From assembly GCA_964448675.1 (NCBI GenBank), contig CAYUZU010000022.1:21594-85593 (forward strand): a DNA stretch of 64,000 nt. Direction: 5' to 3'. Below, piece after piece: positions 33,503-43,045 of the stretch (position 1 is its first letter; every line of letters starts with the position of its first letter). The stretch comes from CAYUZU01 sp964448675. Lineage in GTDB: Bacteria; Planctomycetota; Phycisphaerae; UBA1845; Fen-1342. The translations under genes and the position numbers were made by a program. The notes under the pieces are model-generated. The model saw only the letters and a program-made list of their open reading frames with translations. It was not told where the DNA came from and ran no database searches.

Positions 33503-34453
33503 TCATCCCTCTTGCTCTGGGGCCGCTGCCGAGGCCCGGTCCTGTTGATGCGGATCGGCGGCTTCGTCCGCCGGTTGCGTGGTCGGTTGCCTGCCAGCCG
33601 CGACGTCGAGCGGGTCGACCCAGCCGTCTTGCGGGCTCAGGTCGAGATAGCCCGGCATCGACAGGATCTGCGCTGCGAGACTCGTCAAGTCGCGGTGCAG
33701 AGCCGAGAGCCGGACCCGCTGGTCGCGATCGTCTTTCAGTGCCGGATCATAGCGCAGCCGGGCCGCGAGCAGGGCCGCGGCGCGCGTGACATTGGCGGCC
33801 ATGCGGCGGGCATCGGGTTTGAGCTCGGTGTATTCCTCATGTGCGTGGGCCCACTGTTCGACAGTGCGGCCCGCGTGCGTGCGCTGAAGCAGTATCCGCG
33901 ATAGCGCTGCCAGCCGCCGCCCCAGCGCCGCCCGCTCATAGCGCGTCGGACGCGACAGGTCGAAGCCGCGGCCGTAACCTGCCTGGCAGGCCACGCGCAG
34001 CCGCGTTTCGGCGAGCAGTTGATCGAGCGGGGTGCCGTAGCGCCGGCGGCACTTCGCATCCAGTGTGCCAAGCGTTTCGTCGCACGCTCCCGCCACACCG
34101 CGCTGCATCGCGCGGACCGCCGCCGCGGGTCGCCCGTCGTCGAGCAGCTCGAAGCCCTCGCGGACCATCTGGTGGTAATCGCGCGTGACGGTGGTACCGG
34201 ACCGCTGCGCCTGTTGCTGTACGGCGGGTGGTTGATCGCGCCGCCCGGTGCGCTGGACACGCACCACGTTATGGGCCGTGAAGGTGCGCACCACGCTCGC
34301 ACCACGGCCGGGCAGCACCACCCGGAAGACCACCGTATTTTGTGACTGGGAGATCAGCTCGCCGTAGTGGCGGGATCCGTCGCGCAAGTGCAGAATATCG
34401 GCGAGCGCGGCGGTTGTGCCGGCGAACACAAGCAGCAGGATGGTCCATCGCAT
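33503..34453 (-). CDS. Secreted helical protein of unknown function
   Basis: 316 aa from ATG 34453. Signal peptide (1-18, ending ALA), then a short beta motif DILHLRDGSRHYGELISQSQNTVVF, the kind of Sm-like or OB-like sentence common in planctomycete exported proteins, followed by a long alpha-helical domain (90-270) with TPR-like features and a Pro/Gln-rich tail. Function unknown. Upstream of purC in the same direction and divergent from the 34504 gene. Confidence 0.6.
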   Translation of the reverse strand: MRWTILLLVFAGTTAALADILHLRDGSRHYGELISQSQNTVVFRVVLPGRGASVVRTFTAHNVVRVQRTGRRDQPPAVQQQAQRSGTTVTRDYHQMVREGFELLDDGRPAAAVRAMQRGVAGACDETLGTLDAKCRRRYGTPLDQLLAETRLRVACQAGYGRGFDLSRPTRYERAALGRRLAALSRILLQRTHAGRTVEQWAHAHEEYTELKPDARRMAANVTRAAALLAARLRYDPALKDDRDQRVRLSALHRDLTSLAAQILSMPGYLDLSPQDGWVDPLDVAAGRQPTTQPADEAADPHQQDRASAAAPEQEG

Positions 34454-34503
34454 CGCCACGCCCGCAACACCAAACTCGGAGAAGCTGTTCGCAGTTCCAT
34501 TAT

Positions 34504-35547
34504 ATGGCAGGTTCAGGCACACACAACGACACCGCTGCGACGCCGCGGTTGCGCGTCGCGCTGATCGCGCGTGGCGAGCGCCTGCGGACGCTGTGGGACG
34601 CTGCCCGGGCGAATCCGCGGATCGAGATTGTCGGTCAGTCGGGCATGCCGCAGAAGGAAGCCCTGCCCGACATTCCCTGGCACGACGATCATCGTGTGCT
34701 GGTGGCGCGGCCCGAGGTCGAGGCGGCCCTGCTGGGCACCTCGACGCGCGGCGACGTCGCGATCAGTATGGTCGCAGCACAGGAAGAGGTGCACGTCTGG
34801 CGGCCGCCGCCACTGGCCCGCAACTTCGCCGAGGCCGCCGAGCTGGTGAAGCTCGTCCGTAAGCAGGGGACCATTCACCGCGCGGCGTCCTGGTGGGAGC
34901 ACGTGACCGATCGCGGCTGGCAGGAGCTGGCCTGGCCCGACGGGTTCGAGCCGCAGTTTTCCGAGCTGGCCTGCAGCACGCCGGCGCCGCCACTGGAAGC
35001 ATGGCAGTCAGTGGCCAACGACGCCGGCGGCGGGGCCCTCGCCCAGGACGCGTACGCCCTGCTCGAGGCCCTGGTCGCGACGCGCGGCCTGCCCGAGACC
35101 GTGTCGGCGGCCTTGAGCAACCTGCCGTGCGAGCCTGGCGCCGCGCACCGCGAGACGGAGAACATCGCATTGGCCGTACTGCGTTACGCGAACCAGGGCG
35201 TGGCCGACGTGCGGGCCACCTGGGGGCTGACGCCGACAGTGCGGCGGCTCGTGCACCATGCCACCGCGGGCTCGGTGACGCTGACCGACCACGAGGTCGT
35301 GCTTGCCGACCCAACCGGACAGCGGACCGACGAGCACCCGCTGCCCCCGGATCCGCTTGGCAGTGATCTGCGGCGGTTCGTCGACGCCGCCTTGAGCAAT
35401 GCCGCCGACCGGATGGGCCCGTCGCTGGAGCGGCACCTGGCGGTGATGGCGCTACTCGATGCCGTTTACCTCGCTGCCCGCACCGTCCATCCCGAATCGC
35501 CGCAGAAACACTACGAGCTCCAGGGCTGGCCCGTGCCGCGGCTTTGA
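34504..35547 (+). CDS. Degenerate Gfo/Idh/MocA-like protein (tentative)
   Basis: 347 aa from ATG 34504, a weak start with no clear ribosome-binding site. The opening LRVALIARGERLRTLWDAARANPRIEIVG looks like a Rossmann strand-helix-strand of Gfo/Idh/MocA oxidoreductases but lacks the G-x-G-x-x-G loop, and HVWRPPPLARNFAEAAELV parallels their E-K-P-x-A motif. This suggests a non-catalytic descendant. The C-terminal half is helical and of unknown type. Intergenic distance to the divergent secreted-protein gene is only 50 bp. Confidence 0.5.
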   Translation: MAGSGTHNDTAATPRLRVALIARGERLRTLWDAARANPRIEIVGQSGMPQKEALPDIPWHDDHRVLVARPEVEAALLGTSTRGDVAISMVAAQEEVHVWRPPPLARNFAEAAELVKLVRKQGTIHRAASWWEHVTDRGWQELAWPDGFEPQFSELACSTPAPPLEAWQSVANDAGGGALAQDAYALLEALVATRGLPETVSAALSNLPCEPGAAHRETENIALAVLRYANQGVADVRATWGLTPTVRRLVHHATAGSVTLTDHEVVLADPTGQRTDEHPLPPDPLGSDLRRFVDAALSNAADRMGPSLERHLAVMALLDAVYLAARTVHPESPQKHYELQGWPVPRL

Positions 35548-35573
35548 CCCGCACGTGCCCGAGGAGTCCCCCG

Positions 35574-38441
35574 GTGGCCCGGTTACTGCATTCCATCCAA
35601 CGCGCCCGCCGCTGGTCGTGGTGGGGGTGTGTCGCCACGTTGCTGCTCGGCTTGTCGGCGACGGGGTGCGTGGACCGTGCCACGCCGCCGTTGACCGTGT
35701 GGGCCGTCGGGGATCACGAGGCGCTGACCCACGATAGCCCGCCGGCGCCAGAGAATGCGGTCTACTCGGCGTCGCGGCGCGAAATCGATCTGGTTGCCGC
35801 ACTGAACGAAACGGTCGCGTTTCAGTTGGCGGTGCGAACGGACCGGCCGCCTGCGGGGCCGTTCCGCCTGGACGTCTCGGACCTCACCGGCCCGGGCGGC
35901 ACGATTGCGGCGCGCGACGCGGTGACCATCTACCGCACGCACGATGTCCGGGTCGAGACGTTTCCGAGCTGGTACCCCGCCCATACCGGTCGCCCGGCGA
36001 CCCCGACGCTGGTGCCGGACATCCTCGTGCCGTGGTTGGCGCCGGAGGGCGGCGGGCCGCTGCGGCTCAGCGAGGCCCGCAACGAAATCCTCTGGGTCGA
36101 TTTGCGCGTGCCGCTGACGGTGGCCCCCGGTGTCTATCGTGGCGCGGTTTCCCTGCGCAGCGAGCGCGACGGGGCGTCGGTGTTCGGCTGTGCGCTGGAG
36201 GTCGAGGTGGTGCCGGTCGCGCTGCCGGGACGCCGCAACCTGCCGGTGTACTGCCGCGTGGACCCGCGCGACCTGTTACGTGAGCACCTGCGCTGGACGG
36301 TGCCTCCGACAGCCGAAGCCACCCGGCTGCTGCCGGATGCCCCGAGTCACTTCAGCGCGGTGCGCATCGTCAACGAGACCATGCGGACGTTCCAGGCGCA
36401 CCGGGCCACGCCCATCCTCTGGGCCGCGTTCCCCAAGTTCCGTCCCACGGGCGTCCGGGATGTGGAGCTCTGGTGGGACGAGTACGACCGCCTCGTCGAA
36501 GGCTGGCTCGACGGTAGCGCGTTCGTCGACCGCGACCGGCTCGAGCACTGGCCACTGCCGGTCTCGATTGACTACCCCGACCCGGCGCGCCATGGCGGCT
36601 TGGCATCGCCGCAGTACGCCCGGCTGCTGGGGGCCTACCTGGCGGAATGCCAGCGGCATTTCGAGGAGCGCGGCTGGCTGGACCGGGCCTTCGTGCGCAT
36701 GTGTCCGCCGGGGCCGATCACGCCCGAGACCACGGCGCAGCTCGCCCGGGTCAGTGCGATTCTGCAACAAAGCGAGGTCACGCGGCCGCTGGTCGCCCAC
36801 CTGCCCGCCCGGTCGTTGCGCGGCCTTGGTTGGCATGGGGCGCCGCCGATCGACGTGCCGGACGTCGGGGTGTGGGCCCCGCCCGCGATGGGGTTCGAGC
36901 CGGAAGCCATGCAGCGCGAGCGCACGCTGGGGCGGCAAACCTGGTTTCAGCCGGATCGCCCGCCCTACAGCGGCTCGCTGGCGGTCGGGGCCCCGCTCGC
37001 AGATCCGTGGATGCTGCCCTGGATGGCATGGCGTTACAACGCGGGGGCGGTCTGGGTTGAGAACGCCGCCGGCAGGCGAGACGAGGGGGCCGGCGACCCG
37101 ATCTGGCCGCAGGTCGCCGGCGACAGTTTGGTCTACCCGGGCGAGACGTACGGGCGGCGGGACGAAGGCCCGGTGCCGTCGATGCGTCTCAAGCGTCTGC
37201 GCCGCGGCCTCCAGGATTACGAACTGCTGCGGCTGCTGGAGGAGAACGGCGAGCGGCTGCTGGCGCAGAATCTCGCCTCCCAGGTGATCCGCTGGGCCGC
37301 CACCGACGCCTGCCTTGAAAACCTGCTGACCACCCAGGAGGCCGGCTGGCCGCGGCGGGGCGACCTGCTGCGGCAGACCCGACTGCTGATGCTGCGCGAA
37401 CTGACCAGTCGCTTCCGCCCCAGCCCGGCGGCCGAGGGGCGCCAACTGGCCAGCCTCTCGGAGTGGGCGCTGATCTTCAACCAGGCCGAGCGGGTGGCGG
37501 TCAGGGTCGATGGTGTGCGGCTCGCACCGGCACGGACCGGCCTCCGCGCCGTTGTTGAAACCAGCGTGACCAACGCCACGAATCGCGAGATCAATGGGGT
37601 CTGGACCGCGCCCAACCTGCCACCGGGGTGGCGTGCGGCGGCGGATGTCGCGGCGCACGTGGCGGCCGGCGGCTATCGCGCCGCCCGTTTCGATCTCGAT
37701 CTGGATGGCTTGGCGTATAACACCGAAGGTGTTTATCCCTTCGACCTGGTGTTGCGGACCGAGGAACTGGGCGCGTTTCAGCGCCAGGCGCGACTGGCCG
37801 TGGCCGCCTGCCCGAGGTTCGACGACCCGCCGCGCATTGACGGCCGGCTGGATGACTGGCGCTTGGCCTCCAGCAACGCCGCCGGCGACTTCCGCCTGGT
37901 CCACGGGCGGCACGGGGACGACGATCGGCCGACGCTGGGCACGCGGGCGTTCTTCGGCATGGATGAGCAGCACCTGTACGTCGGGGTACGCTGCGATCTG
38001 CCGCCCGGCGAGCGGCCGCTGTGGCAGGCGGACAACCGTGTGCCGGTGGATGGGGCTATTCCGTGGGGCCAGGACGTGGTCGAGATCCTGATCGATCCGC
38101 GCGCGACCGCGGCGGGCCGGCCGGACGACCTCTGCTGCCTCCAGATCAAGCCCAGCGGGCTGCTGCTGGCGACCCGCGGCTGCCGCACCGAGCCGCCGAT
38201 CGCCACCGTCACGCCGTGGGCGAGCGGGGCGCGGGTGGCGGTGGAGATCGGGTCGGCGGCGTGGATGGTGGAGGTGGCGCTGCCGTGGTCGGCCTTCCCG
38301 CCTACAGCCCGCCAGGCCGCGTTATGGGGTCTGAATGTGACGCGTCTCGATGCCCGGCGGGGGGAGTATTCGTCGTGGTCGGGGGCCCAGGGGCACTGCT
38401 ATTCGACTCGGTCCCTCGGGAATTTATTGATAATCCATTGA
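35574..38441 (+). CDS. Lipoprotein with DUF4091 (GH123-like) and CBM9-like domains
   Basis: 955 aa. GTG start at 35574 has GAGGAG just upstream. Lipobox LSATGC gives a lipid anchor. A beta domain (40-220) is followed by an (alpha/beta)-barrel-like region typical of glycoside hydrolase 123 relatives, closing with the DUF4091 sentence RYNAGAVWVENA...VYPG...PVPSMRLKRLRRGLQDYELL. A NEW-like beta domain (620-740) and a CBM9-like carbohydrate-binding domain (760-955; PRIDGRLDDW) end it. Likely an envelope-bound glycosidase acting on N-acetylated or other polysaccharides; substrate unknown. Confidence 0.75.
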   Translation: MARLLHSIQRARRWSWWGCVATLLLGLSATGCVDRATPPLTVWAVGDHEALTHDSPPAPENAVYSASRREIDLVAALNETVAFQLAVRTDRPPAGPFRLDVSDLTGPGGTIAARDAVTIYRTHDVRVETFPSWYPAHTGRPATPTLVPDILVPWLAPEGGGPLRLSEARNEILWVDLRVPLTVAPGVYRGAVSLRSERDGASVFGCALEVEVVPVALPGRRNLPVYCRVDPRDLLREHLRWTVPPTAEATRLLPDAPSHFSAVRIVNETMRTFQAHRATPILWAAFPKFRPTGVRDVELWWDEYDRLVEGWLDGSAFVDRDRLEHWPLPVSIDYPDPARHGGLASPQYARLLGAYLAECQRHFEERGWLDRAFVRMCPPGPITPETTAQLARVSAILQQSEVTRPLVAHLPARSLRGLGWHGAPPIDVPDVGVWAPPAMGFEPEAMQRERTLGRQTWFQPDRPPYSGSLAVGAPLADPWMLPWMAWRYNAGAVWVENAAGRRDEGAGDPIWPQVAGDSLVYPGETYGRRDEGPVPSMRLKRLRRGLQDYELLRLLEENGERLLAQNLASQVIRWAATDACLENLLTTQEAGWPRRGDLLRQTRLLMLRELTSRFRPSPAAEGRQLASLSEWALIFNQAERVAVRVDGVRLAPARTGLRAVVETSVTNATNREINGVWTAPNLPPGWRAAADVAAHVAAGGYRAARFDLDLDGLAYNTEGVYPFDLVLRTEELGAFQRQARLAVAACPRFDDPPRIDGRLDDWRLASSNAAGDFRLVHGRHGDDDRPTLGTRAFFGMDEQHLYVGVRCDLPPGERPLWQADNRVPVDGAIPWGQDVVEILIDPRATAAGRPDDLCCLQIKPSGLLLATRGCRTEPPIATVTPWASGARVAVEIGSAAWMVEVALPWSAFPPTARQAALWGLNVTRLDARRGEYSSWSGAQGHCYSTRSLGNLLIIH

Positions 38442-38512
38442 TAAACAACGCCCTGGGGGACCGTGGCGGATGCGGGTGGGCGAACGCGCTGGCTCGTCTT
38501 CGTAAGATACGC

Positions 38513-38575
38513 TAGAATCCGGTGTTGGGCGTCGGGCGCCTATCTCGTGGACGAACCGTGCGGGAGATAGCGCCC
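38513..38575 (+). promoter_or_regulatory. Possible promoter and structured leader before the KamA-family gene
   Basis: TAGAAT at 38513-38518 may be a -10 box with a poor -35. Downstream, GGGCGC-c-TATCTC (38534-38546) pairs with GAGATAGCGCCC (38564-38575), a 12-bp stem with one bulge and a 17-base loop, 41 bp before the start codon. It lacks a T-tract, so it is more likely a leader structure than a terminator. Confidence 0.4.
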
Positions 38576-38616
38576 TGTGAGAGAGAAGGACCCATAAATC
38601 AGAGAGGAGGACGGTC

Positions 38617-39804
38617 ATGAGTATTCTCCCGTCGCGTCCCCCTTGCGCGCCTGACCTCAACCGGCGCGTCAAATACTTCCAGAACGTCGACCAGGTCCCG
38701 AACATCCCGCCGGCGGAGCGGGAGAAGCTCCGGAAGGTGGCCGAGCGGTACGTCTTCCGGGCCAACGACTACTACCTGGGCCTGATCAACTGGGAGGACC
38801 CGCACGATCCGATCAAGCACCTGATCATCCCGCATGAGAACGAGCTGCGGGAATGGGGTGACCTGGACGCCAGTAATGAGAAGGCCGTTACCGTCGGGCG
38901 GGGCGTCCAGCACAAGTACCCGAACACCGTGTTGCTGCTTTGCAACGAGGTTTGCGGGTCTTACTGCCGCTACTGTTTTCGCAAGCGGCTGTTCATGAAT
39001 GATAACGAGGAAGTCACCAACGACGTCTCCGCGGGCATCCAATACGTCCGCGAGCACCCGGAGGTGAACAACGTGCTGCTTACCGGCGGCGATCCGCTGC
39101 TGCTGAGCACCCGCCGGCTGCGCCAGATCATCGAGGAGCTGCGGGCGATTCCGCACGTGCGGATTGTGCGGATCGGGTCCAAGATGCCGGCATTCGACCC
39201 GTGGCGGATCCTGCGGGATCGCGAGCTGCAGCTGCTGCTCCGCGAGTACTCCACGCCACGGAACCGGATCTACCTGGTGGCCCATTTCGACCACCCGCGG
39301 GAGCTGACGGATGCGGCGGTCGAGGGCCTGGATTGCTTCATGCGGCAGGGCGTGGTGTGCGTGAACCAGTGCCCGCTGATCAAGGGTGTCAATGACAGCC
39401 CGCTCGTGCTGGCCGAGCTGTTTAACGAGCTGGCAGCGATCGGCTGTTCGCCCTATTACCTCTTCCAGGGGCGACCGACGGCCGGCAACGAGCCGTACGA
39501 GGTGCCCATCGTCCGCGGCTGGTACATTTTCCGCGACGCGCTGCGACGTGGGCCGGGGTTGGCGCGGCGGCCGCGCTTCGTCATGTCGCACCGGACCGGG
39601 AAGGTCGAGACCCTGGCGGTGGATGATGACTACATCTACATGCGGTATCACCGGGCGAAGGACCCCTGCAACCGCGGCCGGTTCATGATCTACCATCGTG
39701 ATGACGAGGCGTACTGGCTGGATCATCTCGAGCTCGCCGAGGGCGGGGAGGCCCAGTGGTACCCGGCGCCGGAGCTGACCGACGCCGTTGACGCAACGGA
39801 CTGA
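38617..39804 (+). CDS. KamA-family radical SAM aminomutase
   Basis: 395 aa; GAGGAGG lies before ATG 38617. Radical SAM/PLP enzyme related to lysine 2,3-aminomutase and EpmB. The [4Fe-4S] motif is Cys113-x3-Cys117-x2-Cys120 (CGSYCRYCFRKRLF); TGGDPLLLS (149-157) and the late QGRPTAGN and HRTGKVETL segments match the family, the last holding the likely PLP lysine. Substrate could be free lysine, another amino acid or EF-P lysine; no efp or epmA gene is present here. A aminotransferase gene follows 175 bp downstream. Confidence 0.88.
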   Translation: MSILPSRPPCAPDLNRRVKYFQNVDQVPNIPPAEREKLRKVAERYVFRANDYYLGLINWEDPHDPIKHLIIPHENELREWGDLDASNEKAVTVGRGVQHKYPNTVLLLCNEVCGSYCRYCFRKRLFMNDNEEVTNDVSAGIQYVREHPEVNNVLLTGGDPLLLSTRRLRQIIEELRAIPHVRIVRIGSKMPAFDPWRILRDRELQLLLREYSTPRNRIYLVAHFDHPRELTDAAVEGLDCFMRQGVVCVNQCPLIKGVNDSPLVLAELFNELAAIGCSPYYLFQGRPTAGNEPYEVPIVRGWYIFRDALRRGPGLARRPRFVMSHRTGKVETLAVDDDYIYMRYHRAKDPCNRGRFMIYHRDDEAYWLDHLELAEGGEAQWYPAPELTDAVDATD

Positions 39805-39979
39805 CCCGGTACATTGCCGATAGCATAGAGCAGGTCCTGCGCCGCGTTGCGTCGGCGTGCGGCCTGCTCTTGTTTGGCGAGCGCTGCGCGCCCGTGGCAG
39901 CAATGGGCGCACCAGCGGAGCGAAACCGGGGCGCGCGTTGCGAGCTGCCACGCCGCTCACGCCGCAGCATCACCAGCCC

Positions 39980-41287
39980 ATGAACACCAAGCATGTCAGT
40001 CTGAACATGAACGTTCGGGGGATGGGGCAGTCGGCGACGCTGGCGGCCAAGGAGAAGTGCCGGGCGCTGCGGCAGGCGGGGCGCAGCGTGTACGACCTGG
40101 GCCTGGGGCAATCGCCGTTTCCCGTGCCGACCGCGGTGGTCGAGGCGCTGCGGCTGGCGGCGCCGGAGAAGGACTACCTGCCGGTGAAGGGGCTGCCAGC
40201 GTTGCGCGAGGCGGTGGTGGAGTATCACCGGGCGAAGGATCAGTTGGAATTCCACCCGGATCGGGTGATGATCGGGCCGGGCTCGAAAGAGCTGATGTTC
40301 CTGGTCCAGCTCGTCTACTACGGCGAGATCATCCTGACGCCGCCGTGCTGGGTGTCGTACTGGCCGCAGGCCCGGATCATCGGGCGGCGGATCAGTCTGA
40401 TCCACACGGATTTCGAGCATCACTGGAAGGTCACCGCCGACCAGCTGCAGCGCTCGCTCGAGATCGTCAGCGACGACTATCGCCCGCGGCTGCTGGTGCT
40501 CAACTACCCGAGCAACCCGACGGGCGACACCTATGCCGAGGACGAGCTGAAGGAAATCGCCGAGGTTGCGCGGAAGTTCGAGGTGATCGTGCTCTCGGAC
40601 GAGATCTACAGCGAGCTTGATTTCGACAACGATCACGTATCGATCGCACGGTTCTACCCGGAGGGGACGATCGTCAGCTCGGGATTGTCGAAGTGGTGCG
40701 GTGCCGGCGGCTGGCGGCTCGGGACGTTCGCGTTCCCGGAGGATCTGCGCTGGCTGGCCGAGGCGATGGCCGCGGTTGCGAGCGAGACCTACACCTCGGT
40801 CTGTACGCCGGTGCAGCACGCGGCGATTCGCGCGTTTCACGGCGGGGCGGAGATCGAGCGGTACCTGTGGCACGCGCGGCGGATTCTCGCGGCGCTGGGG
40901 TTCAAGTGTGCCGACATCCTGCGGCAGGCGGGTGTTGCCGTACACGAACCCAGGGGCGCGTTCTATCTGTTTCCTGACTTCGCGCCACTGGCGGATGCAT
41001 TGCGGGCCCGCGGCATCACCAGCGGCCAGCAGTTGTGCGATCGGCTGCTCGACGAGGCGGGCGTGGCGGTCCTGCCGGGCGTGGCGTTCGGGCGCTCGCG
41101 CGGGGATCTGACGGCGCGGCTGGCGTACGTGGATTTCGATGGTGCGCGGGCGCTGGCGGCGAGTGAGAACATTCCGCTGGACCAACCGCTGCCGCCGGAC
41201 TTCATCACGCGCTGGTGCAGCAACGTGCTGCTGGGGGTGGGGCGCATCGCGGACTGGGCGATGCGGGGCATCAAGAACGGCGAATAG
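39980..41287 (+). CDS. Class I/II PLP aminotransferase
   Basis: 435 aa from ATG 39980. Fold-type I aminotransferase with LGQSPFPVP, the NYPSNPTG substrate-binding motif (about 169-176), VLSDEIYSEL for the PLP pyridine Asp, and SGLSKWCGAGGWRLG with the Schiff-base lysine and phosphate-binding Arg. Relatives act on aspartate, aromatic or branched amino acids; specificity is not readable. The start is about 175 bp after the KamA-family gene on the same strand, so joint action on an amino acid is possible but unproved. Confidence 0.9.
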   Translation: MNTKHVSLNMNVRGMGQSATLAAKEKCRALRQAGRSVYDLGLGQSPFPVPTAVVEALRLAAPEKDYLPVKGLPALREAVVEYHRAKDQLEFHPDRVMIGPGSKELMFLVQLVYYGEIILTPPCWVSYWPQARIIGRRISLIHTDFEHHWKVTADQLQRSLEIVSDDYRPRLLVLNYPSNPTGDTYAEDELKEIAEVARKFEVIVLSDEIYSELDFDNDHVSIARFYPEGTIVSSGLSKWCGAGGWRLGTFAFPEDLRWLAEAMAAVASETYTSVCTPVQHAAIRAFHGGAEIERYLWHARRILAALGFKCADILRQAGVAVHEPRGAFYLFPDFAPLADALRARGITSGQQLCDRLLDEAGVAVLPGVAFGRSRGDLTARLAYVDFDGARALAASENIPLDQPLPPDFITRWCSNVLLGVGRIADWAMRGIKNGE

Positions 41288-41542
41288 CGAATCGCGAACG
41301 AGCAGCGCAGGCGGCGCGGGGAACGGGGCGGTTGCCGTCGCGAACGGGGACCGGGCCGGTTCGGATTGCGCGGCGCATTTTGCGCCGGCGGGGGCTTTTC
41401 AAGCGCGGGCCGCACCGTAGGATATGGGCCGGCAGATAACAGCGGTGTCACGGGTCGACACGGCTGAGCGCTGCGCCGCAGCGTCTGCCGAGTGCATGTC
41501 GCGCGATGCGCGTGTCCCTGGCCTGGCCCTACAGGTGCCCAC

Positions 41543-43030
41543 ATGTCGTTCGATGCTGTCACGCTCTCCCGCATCCAGTTCGGGTTGACCGCCGGCTTCC
41601 ACTATCTCTTTCCGCCACTGACCATCGGCCTTGGCTGGCTCATGGTCATCATGGAGGGAATGTACCTCAAGACACGCGACTTCCAGTACGAGGCGATGGC
41701 CAAGTTCTGGACGAAGATCTTCGGCTTGATCTTCGCGATCGGCGTGGCGACGGGCATCGTGCTCGAGTTCGAGTTCGGCACGAACTGGGCGACGTATTCA
41801 CGCTACGTCGGGGACATTTTCGGGGCGGCGCTGGCGGCCGAGGGCATCTTCGCCTTCTTCCTGGAGTCGGGCTTCCTGGCGGTGCTCGTGTTCGGGTGGG
41901 ACCGCGTGTCGGCGAAGATGCACTTCTTCTCGACGGTTATGGTGGCGGTGGGCTCGACCTTCTCGGCGGTGTGGATCATCGTGGCCAACTCCTGGCAGCA
42001 GACACCCGCGGGCTTCGAGCTCGTCGAGCAGACCATGGCGAATGGCGACGTGATGATTGTCGCGCAGCTGACCGACTTCTGGGCGGCGGTGTTCAACCAT
42101 TCGACGCTGCACCGGTTGTCGCACGTCCTGATCGGGGCGATGATCGCCGGCGGGTTCCTGGTGCTAAGCGTCTCGAGCTACTACATCCTGAAGGGGCGAC
42201 ACCTCGACTTCGCCAGGCGCTGCATCCGGATCGCGATGCCGTTCTCGCTGGTGTTCTGCATCCTGGCGCTGGTCAGCGGCGATGTGCAGGGCGGCAACGT
42301 GGCCGAGCATCAGCCGGCCAAGCTCGCGGCGATGGAAGGGCAGTACAAGACCGAGACCAATGCGCCGCTTCACGTCTTCGGCATCCCCGACAACGAAGAG
42401 CAACGCGTTCGCTATGGGCTTGCCCTACCCGGGATGCTGAGCTGGCTGGTGCACCGTGACACGCAGGGCGAGATCAAGGGGTTGGCGGATTTCCCGCGCG
42501 AGGACTGGCCACCCGTGCAGATCACCTTCCAGTCGTTCCATCTGATGGTCGGGCTCGGCATGCTGATGATCGGGTTGACGATCGTCGGGACGATCCTGCT
42601 GCGCGGCGGCAAGCTCTTCGAGCACCGCTGGCTGCTGTGGGTTTTCGTCTTCGCCATCATCGCACCCATGATTGCCAACCAGGTCGGCTGGATCACCGCC
42701 GAAGTCGGACGCCAGCCGTGGATCGTCTATCCCGACCCGGATGTGCCGGGCAGCGGGCTGCGCACGGCGGACGCGCATTCGATCGCGGTCGACAAGTATG
42801 AAGTGCTCACGTCGATCATCATGATCACGTTGATCTACCTCATGTTGGTCATTGCCTGGATCTACATCCTCGACCGCAAGATCCGCAGCGGGCCCGAGTC
42901 GCCCGCGGCCCTGGAGGAGAAGGCCCGCAAACGCAAGGAAGGCTGGCTGGCCGCGGCGACCGAGCGGGCCGAGCACGGCGGCGCTTCGATGACCGGCATG
43001 CGCGACGACAACGGTGACAAGGCGCAATAG
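41543..43030 (+). CDS. cydA: Cytochrome bd ubiquinol oxidase subunit I
   Basis: High-affinity terminal oxidase of the inner membrane. 495 aa from ATG 41543 (AGGTG upstream), about nine membrane helices. Heme ligand His in GFHYLFPPLTIG near residue 20, the second His in LHRLSHVLIGAMI, an EFGTNW/ALAAEGIFAFFLE proton-channel Glu region, short Q-loop (HQPAKLAAMEGQY) and the conserved GWITAEVGRQPW. The charged C-terminal tail (455-495) is cytoplasmic. Directly followed by cydB. Indicates microaerobic respiration or oxygen scavenging. Confidence 0.96.
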   Translation: MSFDAVTLSRIQFGLTAGFHYLFPPLTIGLGWLMVIMEGMYLKTRDFQYEAMAKFWTKIFGLIFAIGVATGIVLEFEFGTNWATYSRYVGDIFGAALAAEGIFAFFLESGFLAVLVFGWDRVSAKMHFFSTVMVAVGSTFSAVWIIVANSWQQTPAGFELVEQTMANGDVMIVAQLTDFWAAVFNHSTLHRLSHVLIGAMIAGGFLVLSVSSYYILKGRHLDFARRCIRIAMPFSLVFCILALVSGDVQGGNVAEHQPAKLAAMEGQYKTETNAPLHVFGIPDNEEQRVRYGLALPGMLSWLVHRDTQGEIKGLADFPREDWPPVQITFQSFHLMVGLGMLMIGLTIVGTILLRGGKLFEHRWLLWVFVFAIIAPMIANQVGWITAEVGRQPWIVYPDPDVPGSGLRTADAHSIAVDKYEVLTSIIMITLIYLMLVIAWIYILDRKIRSGPESPAALEEKARKRKEGWLAAATERAEHGGASMTGMRDDNGDKAQ

Positions 43031-43045
43031 GGAGTTGGCCTCATC

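Noticed and set aside
31487..33904. Long plus-strand frame (805 codons) opposite the creatininase-like gene and purC
   Set aside because: purC and the hydrolase on the minus strand have full family motifs; the antisense product has none.
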